Notes: generated by a model not told the origin, from the sequence alone. A stretch of DNA of 14,002 nucleotides from an uncultured Oscillospiraceae bacterium (GCA_958423465.1 CATZRD010000048.1:1-14002); one strand, 5' to 3'; shown: positions 5,761 through 13,037, counted from the first letter of the stretch. Numbers and translations: made by a program.

Positions 5761-8403
5761 ATGGATCGAGTGACCATCGGGATATTGGCCCATGTGGACG
5801 CGGGCAAGACCACCCTCAGCGAGGCTATGCTCTATACCACGGGGCAGCTGCGCCGTCTGGGGCGGGTGGACCACCGGGACGCGTTTCTGGACGGCTTCGC
5901 CCTGGAGCGGGAGCGGGGGATCACCATTTTCTCCAAGCAGGCGGAGCTGCCTCTGGGAGAGCGCGCCGCCACTCTGCTGGATACCCCGGGCCATGTGGAC
6001 TTCTCCTCGGAGATGGAGCGGACCCTTCAGGTGCTGGACTGCGCGGTGCTGGTCGTCAGCGCCGCCGACGGGGTCCAGAGCCACACCATGACCCTGTGGC
6101 GGCTTTTGGAGCGCTATCAGATTCCTACGTTTCTTTTCGTGAACAAAATGGACCTGGCGGGGATGGACCGGGCCGCCCTGCTGGCGGAGCTGCAAAAGAA
6201 GCTGGACGGCGGCTGCGTGGACTTCGCCCGGCCGGAGGAGGAGGCGTGGGAGGAGGCCGCCCTCACCGACGAAAGCGCCCTGGGGGAGCTGCTGGAGACC
6301 GGGGAGCTGTCCCGAAACACCCTGCGGGGCCTTGTCCGCCGGCGGAAGCTGTTCCCCTGCTGGTTCGGTTCCGCCCTGCGGCTGGAGGGGGTGGAGGCGT
6401 TTCTGGAGGGACTGGCGGCCTATGCCCCCGCCCCGGCCTACCCGGCGGAGCTGGCCGCCCGGGTGTACAAGATCAGCTGGGACGGCCAGGGGACCCGCCT
6501 GACCCATATGAAGATCACCGGCGGATCGCTGCGGGTCAAGGCCCTCCTCTCCGGCGGGGAGGGGGAGGACGCCTGGCAGGAGAAGGCGGACCAGATCCGG
6601 ATCTACTCCGGCGAGAAGTTCCAGACGGTGGAGGAGGCCCCGGCGGGGACGGTCTGCGCCGTGGCGGGTCTGACCCGCACCCGCCCCGGCCAGGGCCTGG
6701 GGGCGGAGCGGGGGACCTGGGAGCCGGTGCTGGAGCCGGTGCTCAGCTACCGGCTCATCCTGCCGGAGGGCACGGCCCCCCACGTGGCGCTGGAGAAGCT
6801 GCGGCGGCTGGAGGAGGAGGACCCCCAGCTCCGCATCCTTTGGGACAGCCGCCTTCAGGAGATCCGAATCCAGCTCATGGGCCAGGTGCAGCAGGAGGTG
6901 CTCCAGCGGATCATCGGGGACCGGTTCGGCCTGGACGTCACCTTCGGCCCCGGCAGCGTGGTCTATCGGGAGACCATCGCCGCCCCGGCGGAGGGGGTGG
7001 GCCACTACGAGCCTCTGCGCCACTACGCTGAGGTCCATCTGCTGCTGGAGCCGCTGCCCCGGGGCAGCGGGGTGCAAGTGGCCTCCTCCTGCTCCGAGGA
7101 TGAGCTGGACCGCTCCTGGCAGCGGCTGATCCTCACTCACCTGATGGAAAAGACCCACCTGGGGGTGCTCACCGGCTCCCCCATCACCGATATGCGCCTG
7201 ACGCTGGCCGCCGGCCGGGCCCACCTGAAGCACACCGAGGGGGGCGATTTCCGGCAGGCCACCTACCGGGCGGTGCGCCAGGGGCTTATGTCCGCCGAGA
7301 GCGTGCTGCTGGAGCCCTGGTACCGCTTTACGCTGGAGGTCCCCCAGGAGAACCTGGGCCGGGCCATGAACGACATCCAGCAGATGGGGGGCCAGTTCCA
7401 GCCGCCGGATACCGGCGGCGGGACGGCGGAGCTGACCGGCTCGGTGCCGGTGGCGGGGCTGGGGGACTACTGGCGGAGCCTGGCGGAGTACACCCGGGGG
7501 CGGGGCCGGCTGAGCTGCGCCGTGGAGGGCTACCGGCCCTGCGCCGATCCCCGGGCGGTGATCGACGCCATCGGCTACGACCCGGAGCGGGACCTGGACA
7601 ACAGCCCGGACTCCATCTTCTGCGCCCACGGGGCGGGCTTCCCAGTGAAGTGGGATCAGGTGCCGGCCTACGCCCATCTGCCCTCCGTGCTGGCCCCGCC
7701 GGAGCCGGAGGAGGAGCGGCCGGACCCACGGCGGCGGGCCCCGGCGCCCTACCCCCGGTCCCGGGAGGAGGAGCGGGAGCTGCAGGCCATTTATGAGCGG
7801 ACCTACGGTCAGGTGGAGCGTCCCCGGGCCTTTCAGGCCGCCCCCAAGCGTCCCCCGGAGGCCCCGCCGCAAAAGCGGACCGTGCCGGACCGGATCCGAG
7901 AGCCGTACTACCTGCTGGTGGACGGCTACAACATCATCTTCGCCTGGGACCCCCTGCGGGAGATGGCCCGGGAGAATCTGGAGAGCGCCCGGCTGATGCT
8001 GCTGGACATCCTCTGCAACTTTCAGGGGTTTGAGAAGTGCGTGGTCATCGCCGTGTTCGACGCCTACCGGGTGAAGGGGAACCCCGGCAGCACCCAGCGC
8101 TACCGCAACATCCATGTGGTCTACACCAGAGAGGCGGAGACGGCGGACACCTATATCGAGCGGGCCACCTACGCCATTGCCCGGGGCCACCGTGTCCGGG
8201 TGGCCACCTCCGACAGCCTGGAGCAGCTCATCATCCTGGGCCACGGGGCGGTGAAGGTCTCCGCCCAGGCCTTTCTGGAGGAGGTCCAGGCGGCGGAGGG
8301 AGCCATCAGCGACATCATCCGCCGGTCCAACCGCCGGGGGGAGAGCATCCACACGGTGAAAAAGCAGGCGATCTTCCGGCAGAAGCCCCCGGAACAAAAC
8401 TAG
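5761..8403 (+). CDS. TetM/EF-G-like ribosomal-protection GTPase fused to a Rae1/YacP NYN endoribonuclease
   Basis: This is an 880-residue two-part protein. Residues 1-640 are a translational GTPase of the Tet(M)-like group: G1 AHVDAGKTT (10-18), ERERGITIF (49-57), G3 DTPGHVDF (74-81), G4 NKMD (128-131) and a SAL-type G5 (204-206). EF-G-like domains II-V follow, ending with IGYDPERD (604-611) and SIFCAHGAGF (618-627). Residues 641-714 are a Pro/Arg/Glu-rich linker. Residues 715-880 match the NYN domain of Rae1/YacP, the ribosome-dependent A-site endoribonuclease of Bacillus: LLVDGYNII (718-726), VFDAY (765-769), ETADTYIE (793-800) and VATSDSLEQ (814-822), giving candidate metal ligands D721, D767, D796 and D818. 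Tet(M) is about 640 residues, so the nuclease is a full extra domain and not a frame error. The ATG at 5761 has GGAG (5752-5755) 5 bases away; an in-frame TTG at 5725 lacks such a site. Actual tetracycline resistance is not shown by sequence. Confidence 0.93.
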   Translation: MDRVTIGILAHVDAGKTTLSEAMLYTTGQLRRLGRVDHRDAFLDGFALERERGITIFSKQAELPLGERAATLLDTPGHVDFSSEMERTLQVLDCAVLVVSAADGVQSHTMTLWRLLERYQIPTFLFVNKMDLAGMDRAALLAELQKKLDGGCVDFARPEEEAWEEAALTDESALGELLETGELSRNTLRGLVRRRKLFPCWFGSALRLEGVEAFLEGLAAYAPAPAYPAELAARVYKISWDGQGTRLTHMKITGGSLRVKALLSGGEGEDAWQEKADQIRIYSGEKFQTVEEAPAGTVCAVAGLTRTRPGQGLGAERGTWEPVLEPVLSYRLILPEGTAPHVALEKLRRLEEEDPQLRILWDSRLQEIRIQLMGQVQQEVLQRIIGDRFGLDVTFGPGSVVYRETIAAPAEGVGHYEPLRHYAEVHLLLEPLPRGSGVQVASSCSEDELDRSWQRLILTHLMEKTHLGVLTGSPITDMRLTLAAGRAHLKHTEGGDFRQATYRAVRQGLMSAESVLLEPWYRFTLEVPQENLGRAMNDIQQMGGQFQPPDTGGGTAELTGSVPVAGLGDYWRSLAEYTRGRGRLSCAVEGYRPCADPRAVIDAIGYDPERDLDNSPDSIFCAHGAGFPVKWDQVPAYAHLPSVLAPPEPEEERPDPRRRAPAPYPRSREEERELQAIYERTYGQVERPRAFQAAPKRPPEAPPQKRTVPDRIREPYYLLVDGYNIIFAWDPLREMARENLESARLMLLDILCNFQGFEKCVVIAVFDAYRVKGNPGSTQRYRNIHVVYTREAETADTYIERATYAIARGHRVRVATSDSLEQLIILGHGAVKVSAQAFLEEVQAAEGAISDIIRRSNRRGESIHTVKKQAIFRQKPPEQN

Positions 8404-8405
8404 AA

Positions 8406-8435
8406 CGAGGCCCCCGGCTTTTGCCGGGGGCCTCG
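8406..8435. terminator. Shared hairpin between convergent genes
   Basis: CGAGGCCCCCGGC (8406-8418) and GCCGGGGGCCTCG (8423-8435) form a perfect 13-bp stem with a TTTT loop. It starts 3 bases after the GTPase-NYN stop and lies 22 bases past the stop of the converging surface-protein gene. There is no good T run on the plus side; on the minus side the following bases (TTCTAGTTTTG) are somewhat T-rich. It most likely acts as a bidirectional terminator. Confidence 0.72.
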
Positions 8436-8456
8436 CTGTATGACCGCGCCGAGGGG

Positions 8457-11102
8457 TTACTTCCCGTAGTTGTTGATGCGCCAGACGATGGCGGCCATCT
8501 GGGACCGGGTGATGGAGTTGACGCCGTAGTAGACCACCTTCCCGTTGCTGAGGGTGGTGCCCTCCAGGATCTTGGCCTCATAGAGGGCCATGACGTAGGG
8601 GGCGGCGGGGTCCCCGATCCCCATGTCGGAGAAGGGGGAGACGGTGGCGGTGGACAGGGGCAGGCGCATGGCCTTGGCCGCTATGGTGGCGATGGTATAG
8701 CGGTCGATCTTCCGATCCAGATAGCTCTCCGTAACGGTGCCGGGGAGCAGGCCGTCCCGGACGGCGGCGGTAAGGTAGCCGCTGGCCCAGTTCTTGCCGG
8801 TGGGGGCCTGCTCGGGATAGCCGGCGGCCATCATGATGAGCTTCAGGGCCTGGCCGTAGGTCACCTCGCTGTCAGGCTGGTAGGTGGTGGGCGTCATGCC
8901 GCCGATGATCCCCGCCTCCGCCAGATCCATGACGTAGGTGTAGAACCACTGGCCGCTCTTCACGTCGGTGAAGCTCTTGGTATAGGCTGTGCGGACGGTG
9001 ATCCGCACGGCGCCGGCGGTGGATACGCCATTGGGCTGGTAGACGGTGAAGGGGATGCTGACCACGCCGGACTGTCCCGCCCGGGGGGTGTAGCGGAGGT
9101 TGCTGACGCTGACGAGGTCGGTCCCCAGATAGAACTTGTCGTTGGCGGTGACGGCGGTACCGGCGGAGCCGGTCTTGGTATAGGTCAGAGTTCCCTGGGT
9201 GGGGGGCGTGAAGGACAGGTAGGTCCCGGACGCCGCGGAGGAACTGAGGCCCAGGGCCCTCTCAAAATCGGCGGAGGCGAAGCTGACGCCGGTGACGCCG
9301 GAGGAGTAGGCCACGTTCAGATCCCCCCGGCCGAAGCTGATGGTGCCCACATAGAGCAGAGCGCCCTTGGCGCTGTAGGCCACATAGCGCACCGTCTCAG
9401 AGAGGCCGCTGCCGGGGAGGTAGGTGACGCTGCCGATGCCGTCGGTCCGGCCGCCGCTGTAGGAGAGGGGATAGGAGGCCACGTTGGCGGCGGTGAGCTT
9501 GATGTCCCGGGTGCTGCCGGAGTAGTTCAGGTACAGCGTGCCATAGGCCGGGACCTCCAGCAGCTGGATGTAGAAGCTGGTGTCCTTGCTGCCGGTGACG
9601 CTCTGGTACACGGAGAGGAAGTCGGACTCCCGCAGCTGCACGGCCCCGCCGGCGGTGACGGAATAGTTGACGCTGCGCACCGCGCCCTCGCTGACGAACA
9701 CGCACATACTGCCGGAGAGGTAGGTGGACACGCCCCGGTTATTCTCGCCGTAGGCCTCGAAGGGAATGGTGACATAGCCGGTATAGCGGCTGTCGGGAAC
9801 AAAGGTCACGTCGTCCAGCGCGTCGTGGCTCTGCTTGGTGGGGTTGAGGTAGAAGAGATCGTCGGGCTTTACCCGGGTCCCGGGACGGGAGGCGGAGGTA
9901 TAGCCGCAGTACAGCGCGCCCTTGCTGGAGGAGGGCAGGTCGGTGAAGCTCACCCATGTCAGGGCGCCCCTGTCGTAGGTGTTCAGCCAGAAGGCCTCAA
10001 AATCCTCCCCGCTCAGGTCCACGGAGGAGCCCCTGGTGGTGGTGTACAGCACGTCCATATCCCCCAGAGACTGCTCCACGTTGATGGTCAGCGTGCCGGG
10101 GTAGGCCCTTCCCTTGGTGTCGTAGGCGGTGTAGTTGATGACGTAGGCGCCGGTGTTGGACTCGTCCGCCTCGAAGGAAACGCTCTGAAGGCCCTTTTTG
10201 TCATCGAACTCGTAGAAGGAGCCGGGCTTCACGTTCAGCTCGCCCACCTTGGAGGAGGGCTTGCTGCCAAAGACCACATGGCTGGGATAGCTGTCGGAGG
10301 CGTCGTAGACCTGGTCGTAGATCTGCTCCTCCACGGAGACGCCGGTGCGGCTGTTGGTCTCGTCCAGGTAGAAGGGCTCGTCCCCCACGCCCACGGCGGC
10401 ATAGGCCTCGATCAGCTCGCACACATGGACGGCCACGGTGAAAGAGCCGTTGATGGTCTTGCCGCTGCCGTTTTTGGCGGTGGCCATGATGACGCATACA
10501 TACTCATAGTCCGCCTCCCGGCCGGTGACGGAGGCGGGCAGCTGGTAGGTGGCGCCGCTGCCCACCGGAGAACCCAGGTAGTACCAGTTGTAGCTGAGCA
10601 TATACTCGTCGGTGATATCGGCGGTGCCCAGCAGGAGCCGGATGTCCCCCACGGACAGGGGGGCGGGGGAGGGATCGTCCAGATCCACATACACGTCCGT
10701 CCGCTCCGGCAGGGAGAGCTTCGCCTGGCTGTAATCCACCGCCATGCACTTGACGCAGCGGCCATCCTCGAAGGTGTGGCGCTCGGCGGAGTTGGTGTAG
10801 CCGTCATAGGTGCAGCGGACCGAGTGGGTCAGTCCGTCGCCGTTGTCGGTATAGATGGCGTCGTGGTTGCCGCGGTCAATGGGGATGTCCTCATACACCA
10901 CGTTGTCGCACTTGGAGCAGACGCCCCGGCGGGTGCCCACCTCATGGCAGTTGGCCTCCCGGATGATCTCCCAGTCGGTCACCCGGTGGGAGCCGCCCTC
11001 AGGGCAGGCCTCGGCCGCCATGGCGGCGGGGGCCGCGCTCAGGAGCAGCGCCAGCGTCAGCAGCAGCGAAAGGACGCGCCGGGACCGTGCGTTTCGTTTC
11101 AT
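8457..11102 (-). CDS. Secreted S-layer-homology (SLH) surface protein with four internal repeat modules
   Basis: The 881-residue protein begins with a clear signal peptide (1-30: KRNARSRR, a Leu/Ala-rich core, then AMAA). Residues 33-124 hold two His/Cys-rich mini-modules with CSKC (62-65) and CVKC (116-119), a zinc-ribbon-like pattern common in Clostridia surface proteins. Four degenerate modules of about 110-130 residues follow (roughly 240-347, 348-476, 477-592 and 593-704). They share an xVxLxxxDF opening, a G-x-L-Y strand, a VTxxP turn and an Ig-like end. Three SLH domains close the protein (about 709-760, 765-815 and 822-876; FTDVKSGQWFYTYVMDLAEAG is the first), which should bind pyruvylated secondary wall polymer. 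The start at 11102 is chosen because GGAGG lies 8 bases upstream; an ATG two codons earlier is only 2 bases from it. The ligand or role of the repeats is unknown; it may be structural S-layer material or an adhesin. Confidence 0.9.
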   Translation of the reverse strand: MKRNARSRRVLSLLLTLALLLSAAPAAMAAEACPEGGSHRVTDWEIIREANCHEVGTRRGVCSKCDNVVYEDIPIDRGNHDAIYTDNGDGLTHSVRCTYDGYTNSAERHTFEDGRCVKCMAVDYSQAKLSLPERTDVYVDLDDPSPAPLSVGDIRLLLGTADITDEYMLSYNWYYLGSPVGSGATYQLPASVTGREADYEYVCVIMATAKNGSGKTINGSFTVAVHVCELIEAYAAVGVGDEPFYLDETNSRTGVSVEEQIYDQVYDASDSYPSHVVFGSKPSSKVGELNVKPGSFYEFDDKKGLQSVSFEADESNTGAYVINYTAYDTKGRAYPGTLTINVEQSLGDMDVLYTTTRGSSVDLSGEDFEAFWLNTYDRGALTWVSFTDLPSSSKGALYCGYTSASRPGTRVKPDDLFYLNPTKQSHDALDDVTFVPDSRYTGYVTIPFEAYGENNRGVSTYLSGSMCVFVSEGAVRSVNYSVTAGGAVQLRESDFLSVYQSVTGSKDTSFYIQLLEVPAYGTLYLNYSGSTRDIKLTAANVASYPLSYSGGRTDGIGSVTYLPGSGLSETVRYVAYSAKGALLYVGTISFGRGDLNVAYSSGVTGVSFASADFERALGLSSSAASGTYLSFTPPTQGTLTYTKTGSAGTAVTANDKFYLGTDLVSVSNLRYTPRAGQSGVVSIPFTVYQPNGVSTAGAVRITVRTAYTKSFTDVKSGQWFYTYVMDLAEAGIIGGMTPTTYQPDSEVTYGQALKLIMMAAGYPEQAPTGKNWASGYLTAAVRDGLLPGTVTESYLDRKIDRYTIATIAAKAMRLPLSTATVSPFSDMGIGDPAAPYVMALYEAKILEGTTLSNGKVVYYGVNSITRSQMAAIVWRINNYGK

Positions 11103-11108
11103 AGTCAT

Positions 11109-11113
11109 ATCCT
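11109..11113 (-). promoter_or_regulatory. Ribosome binding site deciding the SLH-protein start
   Basis: On the minus strand AGGAGG is followed by ATATGACTATG. The first ATG is only 2 bases from GGAGG, too close; the second, at 11102, is 8 bases away and begins the basic n-region of the signal peptide. Confidence 0.75.
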
Positions 11114-11162
11114 CCTGTAGGGTTTTCTGGGGCGCGGGGACTTTGCCCGACGCCGCATCCTG

Positions 11163-11171
11163 ATTATACCA
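11163..11171 (-). promoter_or_regulatory. Extended -10 promoter of the SLH-protein gene
   Basis: On the minus strand a perfect TATAAT (11163-11168) is preceded by TGG, giving the extended -10 motif TGnTATAAT. No good -35 lies at 16-18 bases (CAGCTT is seen at 17), which is typical for extended -10 promoters. The leader would be about 54 bases. Confidence 0.72.
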
Positions 11172-11198
11172 TATCCCGTCCAAAAAAGCTGTAACAAT

Positions 11199-11210
11199 TT
11201 TGTATACAAA
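11199..11210. promoter_or_regulatory. Candidate operator palindrome TTTGTATACAAA
   Basis: This perfect 12-bp palindrome lies in an AT-rich island (about 11161-11235) between the divergent promoters of the SLH-protein and hydrogenase genes. It is centred roughly 40 bases upstream of the SLH-gene -10. A GTATAC core with flanking TTTG/CAAA resembles sites bound by GntR-family regulators. No regulator gene is present nearby, so the identity of any binding protein is unknown. Confidence 0.4.
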
Positions 11211-11293
11211 TATTACATTTTGATTTCAAATATCCCGGCCGGGAGGCCCGGGCGGTCCTCCGCCGCTATTTCGCCGCCGTCAGGCCCGGCGGA

Positions 11294-11322
11294 TTGACAA
11301 ACGGCCCGCCGTTTTTTATAAT
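11294..11322 (+). promoter_or_regulatory. Perfect-consensus sigma-A promoter of the hydrogenase gene
   Basis: TTGACA (11294-11299), a 17-base spacer and TATAAT (11317-11322) match the sigma-A consensus at all twelve positions. The start should be near 11329, with a leader of about 53 bases. The spacer contains a small inverted repeat, AAACGG (11299-11304) and CCGTTT (11309-11314). Confidence 0.93.
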
Positions 11323-11381
11323 GAAAGGGAAGAACGTGAGCGTTCCCACTCTGAAAAAAGCAGGAAAGCGAGGTATCCGCC

Positions 11382-12890
11382 ATGAGGGGAATCCCATCGT
11401 CCGTGACCGATATCCGGAAAAAGGTGTTTACCGAGGTGGCCCGTCTGGCCTACGACGGGGACTATGACCGGATGGAGAAGCTGCCCTACATCATCGTGCC
11501 CGGGGAGGAGGCCCGGTACCGGGAGTCCATCTTCCTGGAGCGTGCCATCGCCGGGGAGCGGGTGCGCCTGGCCATGGGCCTGCCCCTGCGCCCGGTGGAC
11601 CAGCCCACCCTGCTTTCGGAGGGGATCAACGAGAGCGCCATCGCGGAGAAGTACTACGATCCGCCCCTGATCAATATTATCAACTACGCCTGCCACGCCT
11701 GCCCCACCAAGCAGTACCGCATCACCGAGTACTGCCAGGGCTGCCTGGCCCAGTCCTGCCGCCAGGCCTGCCCCAAGGACGCCATCCGCTTCGTCAACGG
11801 CAAGTGCTACATCCGCCAGGAGCAGTGCGTCAAGTGCGGCCGGTGCGCCGAGGCGTGCAACTACAACGCCATCATCAAGCTGGAGCGGCCCTGCCAGCGG
11901 GCCTGCGGCATGGACGCCATCGGCTCCGACGAGCACGGCCGGGCCAGGATCGACTATGACAAGTGCGTCTCCTGCGGCATGTGCCTGGTGAGCTGCCCCT
12001 TCGGGGCCATCGTGGACAAGGGCCAGATCTTCCAGCTCATCCACGCCATCAAGCGGGGAGACCGGGTGGTGGCCATCGTGGCCCCCGCCTTCCTGGGCCA
12101 GTTCGGCCCCGAGGCCACGCCGGAGCGGCTCACCGCCGCCATGAAGCGTCTGGGCTTCGCCGGCGTGGCGGAGGTGGCCGTGGGGGCGGATCTGTGCACC
12201 ATCGAGGAGGCCAAGGACTTCATGGAGAAGGTGCCGGCGCAGCAGCCCTTCATGGCTACCTCCTGCTGCCCCGCCTGGTCCGTCATGGCCAAGAAGCTGT
12301 TCCCCCAGTTCAAGGACTATATCTCCATGGCCCTTACCCCCATGGTCCTCACCGCCCGGCTGCAGAAGCAGAAGGACCCGGACTGCCGGATCTGCTTCGT
12401 GGGGCCCTGCGCCGCCAAAAAGCTGGAGGCCAGCCGCCGGACCATCCGCAGCGACGTGGACTTCGTGCTCACCTTCGAGGAGCTGCAGGGCCTCTTCGAG
12501 GCCAGGAACGTCCGGTTTGAGGACATCCCCCCCGAGGAGGAGGTCCCCCTGAACGAGGGCACCGGCGCGGGCCGGGGCTTCGCCGTCACCGGCGGCGTGG
12601 CCAACGCCGTGGTGGACGTCATCCACCGGCTGGACCCGGAGCGGGAGGTGAAGGTGGCCTGCGCCGAGGGGCTGGACAACTGCAAAAAGATGCTGCTGCT
12701 GGCCAAGGCTGGAAAGTACGACGGCTATCTGCTGGAGGGCATGGGCTGCCCCGGCGGATGCGTGGCGGGGGCCGGCACCGTCCAGCCGGTGGCCCGGTCC
12801 GCCGCCGCCGTGGGCAAGTACAGCCGGGCGGCGGATAAGCAGAGCGCCCTGGACAGCGGGTATGAGACGGACCTGCCCTTCCTGGAATAA
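11382..12890 (+). CDS. Monomeric [FeFe] hydrogenase, group-B-like
   Basis: A 502-residue iron-sulfur protein expected to reduce protons to H2 (or oxidise H2) with ferredoxin-type electrons. The N-terminal half carries many cysteines for [4Fe-4S] clusters: C118/C121/C126/C130, C149/C152/C155/C159 and C195/C198/C201/C205, the last two being classic CxxCxxCxxxC. The H-cluster half shows L1 TSCCPAW (293-299), L2 VGPCAAKKLE (340-349) and L3 EGMGCPGGC (452-460). All four H-cluster cysteines (C295 or C296, C343, C456, C460) are present. L2 has GPC in place of the MPC of the well-studied group A enzymes, and L3 has EGMGC rather than ExMAC followed by AGAG rather than GGGQ. From memory, these variants fit group B, abundant in gut fermenters. 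The ribosome binding site is weak (GCGAGG, 11368-11373, 8 bases from the ATG). No maturation genes (hydEFG) are in the window. The gene stands alone between its promoter and terminator. Confidence 0.9.
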   Translation: MRGIPSSVTDIRKKVFTEVARLAYDGDYDRMEKLPYIIVPGEEARYRESIFLERAIAGERVRLAMGLPLRPVDQPTLLSEGINESAIAEKYYDPPLINIINYACHACPTKQYRITEYCQGCLAQSCRQACPKDAIRFVNGKCYIRQEQCVKCGRCAEACNYNAIIKLERPCQRACGMDAIGSDEHGRARIDYDKCVSCGMCLVSCPFGAIVDKGQIFQLIHAIKRGDRVVAIVAPAFLGQFGPEATPERLTAAMKRLGFAGVAEVAVGADLCTIEEAKDFMEKVPAQQPFMATSCCPAWSVMAKKLFPQFKDYISMALTPMVLTARLQKQKDPDCRICFVGPCAAKKLEASRRTIRSDVDFVLTFEELQGLFEARNVRFEDIPPEEEVPLNEGTGAGRGFAVTGGVANAVVDVIHRLDPEREVKVACAEGLDNCKKMLLLAKAGKYDGYLLEGMGCPGGCVAGAGTVQPVARSAAAVGKYSRAADKQSALDSGYETDLPFLE

Positions 12891-12896
12891 AGCGCG

Positions 12897-12939
12897 GCCC
12901 CTCTTCTGTGGCTTTTGGCGGATGGAAGAGGGGCTTTTT
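12897..12939 (+). terminator. Intrinsic terminator after the hydrogenase gene
   Basis: GCCCCTCTTC (12897-12906) and GAAGAGGGGC (12925-12934) form a perfect 10-bp stem with an 18-base loop, followed directly by five T's (12935-12939). It lies 6 bases past the stop codon. Confidence 0.9.
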
Positions 12940-12964
12940 CCCGGGGATTTATCCATTTTTCGCC

Positions 12965-12993
12965 TTTACAAACGGTCTGCGCCGTGTTACCAT
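12965..12993 (+). promoter_or_regulatory. Probable promoter of guaB
   Basis: TTTACA (12965-12970, one mismatch) and TACCAT (12988-12993, two mismatches) are 17 bases apart, right after the hydrogenase terminator. The start near 13000 gives a leader under 40 bases ending in AAGGAGAG (13021-13028). That leader is too short to hold a purine riboswitch. Confidence 0.6.
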
Positions 12994-13037
12994 TTGGAAA
13001 ACATCCATCACATTACGGTAAAGGAGAGATATTCCCC

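Noticed and set aside
5734..8397. An 887-codon open frame on the minus strand
   Set aside because: It mirrors the GTPase-NYN gene codon for codon, is rich in Leu/Gly/His/Gln without motifs, and has no promoter or ribosome binding site.
8037..11120. A 1027-codon open frame on the plus strand
   Set aside because: It is antisense to the SLH-protein gene and runs out of frame through the NYN domain; its translation is low-complexity Gly/Ala/Val/His-rich and shows no domain, as expected for a shadow frame in GC-rich DNA.
11287..11317. Terminator-like pairing CGGCGG with CCGCCG followed by six T's
   Set aside because: It overlaps the perfect -35/-10 promoter of the hydrogenase gene and no plus-strand gene lies immediately upstream to need terminating; the 13-base loop contains the -35 itself.
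11316..12956. A 546-codon minus-strand frame across the hydrogenase gene
   Set aside because: Antisense shadow; its start falls in the true terminator and its end in the true promoter.
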